12,069 nt of DNA from CAZOVK01 sp964583165 (GTDB lineage Bacteria > Bacillota > Clostridia > Lachnospirales > WRAX01). Shown here one piece after another: positions 1-5,762 of this stretch. The DNA is taken from NCBI GenBank assembly GCA_964583165.1, contig CAZOVK010000069.1, positions 1 to 12,069 of the forward strand, in the 5' to 3' direction. The translations under genes and the position numbers were made by a program. Numbering within the stretch: the first letter of the stretch is position 1; every line of letters begins with the position of its first letter. The notes below the pieces were generated by a model that was not told the origin of the DNA, did not search any database, and saw nothing but the letters and a program-made list of their open reading frames with translations.

Positions 1-1
1 T

Positions 2-139
2 TGGTTTGAATCTGATGAAGTAGATATAGATGCAGCGGCTAAAAAATACCAAGAAGCCGCGATACTTATTAGCGAAATGGAGAAATATTTGCGGACAGTC
101 GAAAACAAGATATCAACAATTAGTGATACGTTGCGCTAA
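2..139 (+). CDS. Probable exodeoxyribonuclease VII small subunit, C-terminal part (partial)
   Basis: This is an open frame of 45 codons that enters from the left edge and ends in TAA; its start lies outside the window. The visible peptide begins WFESDEVDID, continues with a charged helix containing KKYQEAA, and ends with an EKYLRTVENKI-type helix. This resembles the second half of the XseB fold, two short helices that bind the large subunit XseA in the nuclease that degrades single-stranded DNA. The 'WF.SD..D.D.A...Y......I.E.E.YL...ENKI' spacing is the basis for the call. It is a weak one, because only about half of such a small protein is visible. A helical protein of another family cannot be excluded. 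It lies 2 nt before a small membrane ORF and both precede a strong terminator, so it is probably in the last operon of the region to the left. Confidence 0.45.
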   Translation, partial: WFESDEVDIDAAAKKYQEAAILISEMEKYLRTVENKISTISDTLR

Positions 140-141
140 GC

Positions 142-267
142 ATGTCGGTTTTTTTTCTAATTTTTTCCATTGTAGTTCTACTGTTTGGTTTTGTTGTACT
201 GTTTGGCGCGGTTGTGACGACAATAATCGCAATTTCTTCAAGAAAAGTGTTTTCAGAATTGTCATAA
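142..267 (+). CDS. Possible 41-residue single-pass membrane protein
   Basis: This small ORF starts at ATG 2 nt after the stop of the preceding frame and ends with TAA shortly before the terminator. It encodes MSVFFLIFSIVVLLFGFVVL, then FGAVVTTIIAI, then a polar tail (SSRKVFSELS). The first 31 residues are almost entirely hydrophobic, which fits one or two membrane passes with a basic C-terminal end. No Shine-Dalgarno motif is visible in front of the ATG; if it is translated, this would probably be by coupling to the upstream gene. The position is in favour of a real gene: it fits exactly between an upstream stop and a terminator. Hydrophobic ORFs can arise by chance in T-rich DNA, and the family is not recognised, so the call is tentative. 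Confidence 0.4.
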   Translation: MSVFFLIFSIVVLLFGFVVLFGAVVTTIIAISSRKVFSELS

Positions 268-281
268 TTTAACACTAGCAC

Positions 282-318
282 AAAAAACGGAATCCGCAAA
301 ACGCGGATTCCGTTTTTT
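282..318. terminator. Bidirectional intrinsic terminator between convergent genes
   Basis: A perfect 11-bp stem (ACGGAATCCGC at 287-297, GCGGATTCCGT at 303-313) has a 5-nt loop. It is flanked by A6 on the left and T6 on the right, so it reads as a GC-rich hairpin plus U-tract on both strands. It closes the + strand genes at the left edge. It also closes the minus-strand aminotransferase-FeoA pair, and the TGA of the FeoA gene touches its edge. Confidence 0.93.
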
Positions 319-557
319 CACGCCGTTATCACGGCTTTTATCATTCGCGCACTCTCGTCACGTAGAGCAATGACCGTGCCCAACAACTCATACGCGCGCA
401 ATTGCCCACTCAGACTCACGTGAACCGCGCATCCCGTCACGCCCGGGCAGAAGCCCAGTTCCATCAGCCGTTTCATGCCACGTGGCAATTCCACAATGCG
501 AAACGGCTTCCCTAGCGGTATGTCGGGCAATTCCAGTACGTTTAACTCCATACACAT
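318..557 (-). CDS. FeoA-domain protein (stand-alone, about 79 aa)
   Basis: This is a small FeoA/SH3-like domain protein. In the family, FeoA binds the cytoplasmic face of the ferrous iron transporter FeoB and supports Fe(II) uptake; related domains occur at the C-terminus of DtxR-type regulators. The diagnostic stretch is visible: PRGMKRLMELGFCPGVTG, an internal V-x-V strand, then LLGTVIALRDESARMI, which matches 'L.elG..pG..v.v....p.......g..iaLr...a..i.V'. Length is typical (75-85 aa). Two ATGs are possible, at 557 and 551; the second has a weak GGTG 8 nt upstream. The frame is open further upstream but that part overlaps the aminotransferase stop and has no family similarity. The gene follows the aminotransferase by 56 nt on the same strand and shares its terminator. 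No feoB is visible, so its partner must lie elsewhere, or it does something different. Confidence 0.85.
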   Translation of the reverse strand: MCMELNVLELPDIPLGKPFRIVELPRGMKRLMELGFCPGVTGCAVHVSLSGQLRAYELLGTVIALRDESARMIKAVITA

Positions 558-613
558 CACCAATGTATAGTATGTATTGGGACTTGTTGTGGAGATTGAC
601 ATAAAACCAATAT

Positions 614-1798
614 TTACGCGAGTAATGCCTTGATTCTGTCCATACCTTTTTCGATTTCTGCCATACTCATGGGGTAAGACAGGCGAATGTGGTCGGGGGC
701 GCCAAAGTCTGCGCATGGTACAACGACAACGCCGGCTCTATCAAGCATTACGTCGGCTAGGTCAGCGGCTGTGTTAATAAGCTTACCGCCGATTGTCATG
801 CCGTATGTCTTTGTGCAGTCAACGAATAGGTAGAACGCGCCCGCGGGCTTAGGGGCCGTCAAAAGCGGGATTTCTAACAGGCGGTCGTAGATATAATCTC
901 GGCGTTTCGCAAATTCTTGGCGCATAGCCTCAATCGATTCATGCTCAGAAAGCGCGGCAAGAGCGGCTTTTTGGGTCATACTGTTGATATTAGATGTGCA
1001 GTGGCTTTGAATATTCGACATAACCTTAGCTATAGCCGGAGGAGCCGCCGAATAACCCACGCGCCAACCTGTCATGGAGTGGCTCTTTGAGAAGCCGTTA
1101 ATGACTATGGTAAGGTCGAAAATTTCTTTACCGAATGACGCGATACTGACGTGTGAAACGCCTTCGTCATAGATAAGGTGTTCGTAGATTTCGTCTGAAA
1201 TGACGATTGTTTCGTGTTTTACGGCTACGTCGGCTAACGCTTTGAGCTCTTCTGCCGAATAGACAGAACCCGTCGGGTTGTTGGGCGTATTGATGAGCAC
1301 GGCCTTTGTCTTAGGCGTAATTGCCGCTTCAAACTCTTCAGCCGTCATCTTATAAGCGTTCTCGGGTTTTGTGGGCACAAACACACAAACACCGCCGAAC
1401 AGTTCAACAATCGCCGAATAACTAAGCCAATACGGAACGGGTATAATAACCTCGTCACCCTCATTCAAAATAGCCGCAAAGATGTTGTTCAAGCAGTGTT
1501 TCGCGCCGTTTGACACAAGAATTTGCGCTGGGGTATATTCCAGCCCGTTTTCTTCTTTCAGTTTCTTGCAGATGGCTTGACGCAGGGGCATGATGCCACT
1601 TGCGTCTGTATATTTCGTGAAGCCTTGCTCAATAGCAAGTATTGCCGCGTCTTTGACGGGTTGAGGCGTGTCAAAATCGGGCTCGCCGACTGTGAAACTG
1701 CAAAGGTCGTGCCCTTCGCTCACCATTTGTTTCGCCTTCGCCGAGATAGCGAGCGTTGATGACGCTTTAAGCCCTAACGCACGTTTGGATAATTCCAT
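614..1798 (-). CDS. Class I/II pyridoxal-phosphate aminotransferase, aspartate aminotransferase-like
   Basis: This 394-residue fold-type I PLP enzyme probably transfers the amino group between aspartate (or a related amino acid) and 2-oxoglutarate in the cytoplasm. Family landmarks are all present. GEPDFDTP lies at residues 38-45 and NTPNNPTG at 170-177 (substrate/PLP-binding Asn). SDEIYEHL at 201-208 supplies the Asp that contacts the pyridine N and the Tyr. SKSHSMTGWRVGY at 237-249 holds Lys238, the Schiff-base lysine, and Arg246 for phosphate. IRLSYPMS at 371-378 holds Arg372, which binds the substrate carboxylate. The length and these motifs fit the AspC/AspB-like subgroup I-gamma, but substrate specificity cannot be read from motifs, and aromatic or alanine transaminase activity is possible. 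The start is an ATG with a strong GAGGTG 6 nt upstream. It is probably co-transcribed with the downstream FeoA gene and diverges from engB. Confidence 0.93.
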   Translation of the reverse strand: MELSKRALGLKASSTLAISAKAKQMVSEGHDLCSFTVGEPDFDTPQPVKDAAILAIEQGFTKYTDASGIMPLRQAICKKLKEENGLEYTPAQILVSNGAKHCLNNIFAAILNEGDEVIIPVPYWLSYSAIVELFGGVCVFVPTKPENAYKMTAEEFEAAITPKTKAVLINTPNNPTGSVYSAEELKALADVAVKHETIVISDEIYEHLIYDEGVSHVSIASFGKEIFDLTIVINGFSKSHSMTGWRVGYSAAPPAIAKVMSNIQSHCTSNINSMTQKAALAALSEHESIEAMRQEFAKRRDYIYDRLLEIPLLTAPKPAGAFYLFVDCTKTYGMTIGGKLINTAADLADVMLDRAGVVVVPCADFGAPDHIRLSYPMSMAEIEKGMDRIKALLA

Positions 1799-1823
1799 AT
1801 AATCACCTCATAATTAGTATGTA

Positions 1824-1868
1824 ATACTGGCTTCGCTTGATTTTGACGTCCATTTTTGAAGTCAGTAT
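1824..1868. repeat. Inverted repeat in the aminotransferase promoter/leader region
   Basis: ATACTGGCTTC (1824-1834) and GAAGTCAGTAT (1858-1868) are complementary at 10 of 11 positions and separated by 23 nt. The outer arm overlaps a minus-strand TATACT (about 1864-1869), a possible -10 box for the aminotransferase gene, though no convincing -35 was seen. The dyad lies between that box and the ribosome binding site of the gene, so it could be an operator or a leader hairpin. Confidence 0.4.
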
Positions 1869-1904
1869 AATTAAGATAATTGCCTAATAGTATATTAACA
1901 AATT

Positions 1905-1949
1905 TTGACTAATTTAGCAATTGAAATATACCGCGAAATTTGTTATTAT
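1905..1949 (+). promoter_or_regulatory. Promoter(s) for engB
   Basis: Two overlapping SigA-type promoters can be read. TTGACT (1905-1910) is followed after 16 nt by TATACC (1927-1932). TTGAAA (1921-1926) is followed after 17 nt by TATTAT (1944-1949). The second has optimal spacing and would start transcription about 16-18 nt before the engB ATG, leaving a short leader that holds the AAGGAG site. Confidence 0.6.
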
Positions 1950-1972
1950 ATACAACGACAGAAGGAGAATAT

Positions 1973-2569
1973 ATGATAATAAAATCCGTAACACTGGAAG
2001 CCGTGGGCGTTGTCTTAAAACAATACCCCGAAACGGGTCTGCCCGAGCTTTGTATCGCGGGGCGGTCGAATGTCGGAAAGTCTTCGCTCATTAACGCTCT
2101 CGTAGGGCGAAAGAGCCTTGCGCGAACGAGCCAAACGCCCGGCAAAACGCGCACGATTAACTTTTATAACGTAAATAACCTATTGTATCTCGTTGATTTG
2201 CCGGGCTACGGTTTTTCGAGAGCAGGTAAAGCAGAAGCCGCGAAGTGGGGCAAGATGATTGAGGCCTACCTCCAAAAACGCGAGGTTCTACATGGAGCAT
2301 TACTACTTGTCGATTCGCGCCATGAGCCACAACCACTTGATTATCAAATGGCGGATTACTTCCGCTATTTCGAGATACCGTTTTTTGTAGCCGCCACAAA
2401 GACAGACAAACTCGGCGCGAGTGAGTTACAAAAGAATCTAAATATAATTAGGAAGAAACTCGAACTAAACGAGCCGCCCATACCCACTTCAAGCTCAACG
2501 AAAGCGGGCATTGACAAACTTTGGGAGCGTCTGCTTGCGGATTTACCAGAAAATAGTAGTGCAACTTGA
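1973..2569 (+). CDS. engB: Ribosome-biogenesis GTPase EngB (YsxC/YihA family)
   Basis: This 198-residue TRAFAC-class GTPase is needed for late assembly of the large ribosomal subunit in bacteria studied. Motifs: G1/P-loop GRSNVGKS at 30-37, the family-typical SQTPGKTRTINFY stretch (switch I/G2) at 53-65, G3 DLPGYGFS around 75-82, G4 TKTD at 142-145, and a G5-like SSSTKAG at 173-179. Length is normal for the family. The frame is open 11 codons further upstream to a TTG. The ATG at 1973 is chosen because AAGGAG sits just in front of it and the protein then begins with the usual short strand before 'ELCIAGRSNVGK'. The gene has its own promoter and is followed by a PspC-domain gene 69 nt downstream on the same strand. 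The common clpX or lon neighbour is not seen here. Confidence 0.96.
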   Translation: MIIKSVTLEAVGVVLKQYPETGLPELCIAGRSNVGKSSLINALVGRKSLARTSQTPGKTRTINFYNVNNLLYLVDLPGYGFSRAGKAEAAKWGKMIEAYLQKREVLHGALLLVDSRHEPQPLDYQMADYFRYFEIPFFVAATKTDKLGASELQKNLNIIRKKLELNEPPIPTSSSTKAGIDKLWERLLADLPENSSAT

Positions 2570-2638
2570 TAAGATTAAACAGACATTATCGCCGCCACAA
2601 CGTACATTAAGATAAGAAGCGTAAGAGAGGTGATTTAG

Positions 2639-2833
2639 ATGCCAAAACGATTGTGCCTGTCTCGCACTAACAAGGTACTTGCGGGCGTTTGCGGCGGCCT
2701 TTCCGAATATATCGGCGTGGACGCGACTCTGGTAAGAATAATCTGGGTATTGGCAAGTATCATGACTATGGCTGTTCCGTTGATGGTGATATATGTGGTC
2801 TGCTGGGCTATAATGCCGCTGGAAGATAGGTAG
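2639..2833 (+). CDS. PspC-domain membrane protein, 64 aa
   Basis: This is a single PspC domain with nothing else attached. The sequence runs RLCLSRTNKVLAGVCGGLSE, then a YIGVD turn, VRIIWVLA, and a hydrophobic segment of about 20 residues ending in CWAIMPLED. This reproduces the family signature 'l.rs..dr.iaGVcgGla.y.g.d...vRl.fv......g..l.iY.i.w.imP'. In Proteobacteria PspC is part of the phage-shock (envelope stress) response. In Gram-positive bacteria, small stand-alone versions are common and their role is less clear. One transmembrane helix is predicted at about residues 36-58. The ATG is preceded by a strong GAGGTGA site. It is likely co-transcribed with engB, since no clear separate promoter was seen in the 69-nt gap. 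Confidence 0.92.
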   Translation: MPKRLCLSRTNKVLAGVCGGLSEYIGVDATLVRIIWVLASIMTMAVPLMVIYVVCWAIMPLEDR

Positions 2834-2842
2834 AAATAATTT

Positions 2843-2886
2843 GAGAATGGCCATTAGGCGTAGCGATACGTCCAATTGCCATTCTC
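2843..2886. terminator. Long hairpin with GCGA tetraloop between convergent genes (probable terminator)
   Basis: The left arm (2843-2862) and right arm (2867-2886) are 20 nt each. They pair at 18 of 20 positions (one G-T pair, mismatches at 2852/2877 and 2856/2873) and enclose GCGA, a stable GNRA tetraloop. It sits between the stop of the PspC gene (+) and the stop of the 138-aa gene (-). That position suggests a shared terminator, but neither side has a strong U-tract (ATAATGTTT on the right, AAATTATTT on the minus-strand exit). An mRNA-end-protecting or REP-like element is also possible. Confidence 0.6.
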
Positions 2887-2896
2887 ATAATGTTTG

Positions 2897-3313
2897 CTAA
2901 ATACCTTTTTCTAGGTATGTCCTGATTTCGCGGCAGATTATGACTATGTTGTTCCAGTCTAGGTTGTCAGCCGTTGTCAGTTGGTTCAAAAACTTAACAC
3001 GCGAGCTTTGTATCAAGGCGGCTTCCGTTTCGGCCGCCTTCTTTTCGTCACCAGAAACCACCGCGTCTAAGAGTTGCGCGACATTACCCGCGTCAATCGT
3101 CAGCGGTATGAACGGCTCAATGGCCGTCACACACGCGCGAACGTTTCTGATGCTCTCACCCGTTGAACTCGCGATAAAGCGCACAAACCCCTGTGTATTC
3201 ATAAACGCGACCTTGCCGCGCGAGTTATCCGCGCGGCCCACCCATTCGCGTAATTTGTTGAGATTATCTGATAAAGCCCTGTCGGTTATGATTTTATTCA
3301 TCTCCCGTTTCAT
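2897..3313 (-). CDS. Hypothetical protein, 138 aa, no recognised family
   Basis: The protein is soluble, charged and apparently all-helical, with no signal peptide or membrane segment. Visible features are a basic N-terminus (MKREMNK), a helix around SDNLNKLREWVG, the stretch GKVAFMNTQGFVRFIASSTG, a central acidic/alanine-rich helix (SGDEKKAAETEAALIQSS) and a C-terminal helix ending ICREIRTYLEKGI. I do not recognise the family and assign no function. The frame is open to 3382, but ATG 3313 is chosen because a GAGGGGGGC ribosome binding site lies just upstream; ATG 3301 is possible but less well spaced. The gene lies 132 nt downstream of the NatB-like gene on the same strand. A 16-bp imperfect inverted repeat and a minus-strand TATACT (3413-3418, weak -35) in that gap suggest it may have its own promoter. 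Confidence 0.75.
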   Translation of the reverse strand: MKREMNKIITDRALSDNLNKLREWVGRADNSRGKVAFMNTQGFVRFIASSTGESIRNVRACVTAIEPFIPLTIDAGNVAQLLDAVVSGDEKKAAETEAALIQSSRVKFLNQLTTADNLDWNNIVIICREIRTYLEKGI

Positions 3314-3340
3314 TTCGCCCCCCTCGAAACTATAACGCTT

Positions 3341-3400
3341 AACCATATAAAGTAAGGTTTTTAAGGCGTGATAGAGTATCAATGCTTATTTAATATGGTT
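3341..3400. repeat. 16-bp imperfect inverted repeat upstream of the 138-aa gene
   Basis: AACCATATAAAGTAAG (3341-3356) and CTTATTTAATATGGTT (3385-3400) are complementary at 14 of 16 positions with a 28-nt spacer. On the minus strand this lies 27 nt before the ATG of the 138-aa gene and downstream of a possible TATACT box (3413-3418). It may be a leader hairpin or a two-site operator. The rest of the 132-nt gap shows no gene. Confidence 0.45.
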
Positions 3401-3445
3401 GATTGGGCAAAAAGTATACCAGAGCAAACAAGCCTAATTTTCCAT

Positions 3446-4690
3446 TTATTTGTCAAACATTAGCGATTTCAGTACGTTTTTCATACTCGGGCGCTTGCCG
3501 TAGAGTGTCACGCCTATGCGGTAGATTTTGGCGGCTATGTAGCCCACGATTATGATACTGACTATGAGTATCAAGACGCTTATAACGATTTCAACCGCGC
3601 TGACCACACCCATTGATATGCGAACAAACATTGTCATGGCTGATGTAAGCGGCACGAATGATGCGATTTTCATGAGCAAACTATCAACTGCACCACCGAC
3701 CATTGAGAACATGGCGATGAAGAATTGCGCCATGAAGATTAGCATAAACGGCATGATGGACGAGCTGACGTCCTCGATTTTTGACACCAGCGAACCCGCC
3801 GCGCCGTAAAGGAACGCGTACATGAAGAAGCCCAGAACGAAGAACAATAGTGTGTAGAGCAGCATCTCGAGTGGCATGTTGAAGATACTCTGAACGACCA
3901 CGTTATTCTCCCAATACGGGGCGTTTATGTTATAGAACACGAAAACGCCGACCAGAATCGCGCACATCTGCGTAAGCCCTGCCAAACCTGCGCCGAAGAT
4001 TTTCCCGAACATGAGGTTTGTTGGTTTGGCGCTTGTTATGAGCAGTTCCATTGCGCGTGAGCTTTTCTCTGTGGCAACGCCCATTGCGACAAACTGACCG
4101 TACATGAGCACCGCGAAGTAGAGCAAAAACAGCAACCCATAAGTGTAGAAGAAGTTCTGACGCTGGTCTTTGCCTGTCGCGACCAGCTCGCTTTTTACGC
4201 TTTCATTCAAGAGGTTTTGTGTTTCTTCGACGTTTAAGCCCATGTCTTTCAGCCGGCTTTCGCGGTAGAGTTCATTCATTATGCTGTCAACAACGTATTT
4301 ACGCGTGTCATTAAGCCCCGCTGTTTTTGTATAAAGGGTATAATTCATATCGCTATTTACATAGATGGCAAACTTGCAGGCTCCCGAGTCAACGTACTCC
4401 TCCAGCGCGCTTTCATCGCGGTCAAGAAAATCAACGCCCATATCAGGGAAGCCCTTGGTTAACTCCTGTGCGACCCTTTCGCCACCGCCTTCAATATTGC
4501 TGAAGTCACCGGCAAGAAGAATCGTGCCCGTATCATTTGATTCACCTAAGCCAGCAAACAACCCTGAAAAGCGCGGGAACGATAAAACCCCTCCAATTAG
4601 TATCACGAATGCGATTGTAGCGGCAATAAACCCCTTTGCCTTTACATAACCGCGATATTCAAACCCCAAAACAGTCATTAACTGTTTCAT
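3446..4690 (-). CDS. ABC-2 type exporter permease, NatB-like
   Basis: This 414-residue membrane subunit of an ABC exporter is the partner of the ATPase encoded just upstream. In Bacillus subtilis NatAB exports sodium; related pairs export drugs or peptides, so the substrate is not established here. Layout: TM1 at about 20-38; an extracytoplasmic domain of about 40-178 containing the LLAGDFSNIE stretch typical of the ABC-2 N-terminal domain; then five or so membrane segments between about 180 and 390. The cytoplasmic motif EKSSRAMELLITS (208-220) between membrane segments is a hallmark of NatB/YhaP-like permeases, and so is the C-terminal IYRIGVTLYGKRPS. The ATG has a purine-rich GGGAGGGAG site upstream. 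It follows the ATPase gene by 19 nt, so the two form one operon. Confidence 0.9.
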   Translation of the reverse strand: MKQLMTVLGFEYRGYVKAKGFIAATIAFVILIGGVLSFPRFSGLFAGLGESNDTGTILLAGDFSNIEGGGERVAQELTKGFPDMGVDFLDRDESALEEYVDSGACKFAIYVNSDMNYTLYTKTAGLNDTRKYVVDSIMNELYRESRLKDMGLNVEETQNLLNESVKSELVATGKDQRQNFFYTYGLLFLLYFAVLMYGQFVAMGVATEKSSRAMELLITSAKPTNLMFGKIFGAGLAGLTQMCAILVGVFVFYNINAPYWENNVVVQSIFNMPLEMLLYTLLFFVLGFFMYAFLYGAAGSLVSKIEDVSSSIMPFMLIFMAQFFIAMFSMVGGAVDSLLMKIASFVPLTSAMTMFVRISMGVVSAVEIVISVLILIVSIIIVGYIAAKIYRIGVTLYGKRPSMKNVLKSLMFDK

Positions 4691-4709
4691 TGTCTATCTC
4701 CCTCCCTTG

Positions 4710-5594
4710 TCAGTTCTTTGTGTATTCAACGAAAATCTCGGCAAGCGTTGGTTCATGCACGCGAAATTCGTCAATGTCAAAGCCCGCATTAGCAAGGCGC
4801 AACAGTAAATCCGCTTTGTCTTCAGCGTGATTTAGGCGCACGAGCAGGCCGCCCTCTGTTTCTTCAGTTTGTTCGCGCAAGGCTTCGCGTATACGCGATA
4901 TGTCGGGTGACTCAATAACGATTTTCGTTCTGTCATAGGCACGTTTTATAGCGCGGATACTGCCTGACTTAACGACCCTACCCGCGTTTAATATCGCCAT
5001 GTTGTCGCAAAACTCTTCAATATAGTTCATCTGGTGTGATGAAAACAGCACGAGTTTTCCCTTTTGAACGACCTCGATAAAGATTTCTTTCAATAACATT
5101 GAGTTCACGGGGTCAAGCCCCGAAAACGGCTCGTCGAAGATGACGATATCGGGGTCAGTCAGAAGCGTCACTGCCATTTGAATCTTCTGCTGATTGCCCT
5201 TTGAGAGCGTGTCAAGCCTGCGATTCTTATATTCGGCCATTTCTAAGCGGTCAAGCCAATAATCGGCTGATGTAATTGCGTCAGCTTTTGTCATGCCACG
5301 AAGCCGCCCCAGATAGATGAGCTGGTCAATTATCTTGATTTTCTGATACAACCCGCGCTCTTCGGGTAGGTAGCCAAACCGCACGCGGCTTCGGTCAACG
5401 GCCTTGCCGTCAATAAGAATTTCCCCGGAGTCAGCCGGGAAAACGCCCATTATTATACGTATTGTCGTTGTTTTACCCGCACCATTTCGGCCGAGTAACC
5501 CGAACGCGGAACCGGATTTGGCGGAAAACCCCACATCTTTGAGTACGTGGTTGTCACCGAAAGTCTTGTTTAGGCGTGTTACCGTGAGTTCCAA
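4710..5594 (-). CDS. ABC exporter ATP-binding protein, NatA-like
   Basis: This 294-residue ATPase energises the NatB-like permease encoded next. Motifs in order: Walker A GRNGAGKT (35-42), Q-loop region around YLPEERGLY (75-83), signature LSKGNQQK (130-137), Walker B VIFDEP (151-156), D-loop GLDP, and H-loop His187 in LFSSHQMNYI. The 'LSKGNQQK' signature and the C-terminal extension ending in EPTLAEIFVEYTKN are typical of the NatA/DrrA-like exporter group. The start is a TTG at 5594: GAGGTGA lies 7 nt upstream and the protein begins with the usual beta-strand (ELTVTRLNKTFG). The ATG at 5599 is in another frame. The gene diverges from the peptide importer operon. A clear minus-strand promoter was not found; a TATATG near 5636-5641 has only a poor -35. 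Confidence 0.93.
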   Translation of the reverse strand: MELTVTRLNKTFGDNHVLKDVGFSAKSGSAFGLLGRNGAGKTTTIRIIMGVFPADSGEILIDGKAVDRSRVRFGYLPEERGLYQKIKIIDQLIYLGRLRGMTKADAITSADYWLDRLEMAEYKNRRLDTLSKGNQQKIQMAVTLLTDPDIVIFDEPFSGLDPVNSMLLKEIFIEVVQKGKLVLFSSHQMNYIEEFCDNMAILNAGRVVKSGSIRAIKRAYDRTKIVIESPDISRIREALREQTEETEGGLLVRLNHAEDKADLLLRLANAGFDIDEFRVHEPTLAEIFVEYTKN

Positions 5595-5706
5595 AACATA
5601 TCACCTCTCGTTTACTTTTTGTCGCTGAAAAGCACATATATAAACGGCTACCTTGTCTGAAAGTCTGTTAAAAGCCCGCTTTTCGTCATTATGCTAAATG
5701 AAAGTA

Positions 5707-5735
5707 TTGACATAAACGGCAATTTATGTTAATAT
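5707..5735 (+). promoter_or_regulatory. Consensus SigA-type promoter with internal dyad, for the peptide importer operon
   Basis: TTGACA (5707-5712), a 17-nt spacer and TAATAT (5730-5735) form a near-perfect vegetative promoter; the predicted start is about 5742. A dyad is built into it: TTGACATAAA (5707-5716) and TTTATGTTAA (5723-5732) are complementary at 9 of 10 positions around a 6-nt centre, so the whole core promoter is symmetrical. This would suit a repressor that blocks polymerase directly. An outer pair CATTATG (5687-5693) / CATAATG (5743-5749) also flanks it. Confidence 0.85.
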
Positions 5736-5762
5736 TCTTCATCATAATGGGGGGAGATGGCT

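Noticed and set aside
558..716. N-terminal extension of the FeoA protein to 716
   Set aside because: The upstream part overlaps the end of the aminotransferase gene in another frame and is rich in Arg/Pro/His without FeoA similarity. The domain begins right after the ATGs at 557/551.
1940..1972. Earlier TTG start for engB at 1940
   Set aside because: It would lie within the predicted -10 box region and lacks a ribosome binding site. AAGGAG immediately precedes the ATG at 1973.
3552..3809. Open + frame inside the NatB-like permease gene, and similar + frames at 2940-3335, 4365-4649 and 5404-5628
   Set aside because: All are antisense to well-supported minus-strand genes. They show no ribosome binding site or family motif.
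5757..5762. Upstream ATG at 5757 for the DppB-type permease
   Set aside because: The purine-rich site ends directly at this ATG, leaving no spacing; the in-frame ATG at 5763 has proper spacing.
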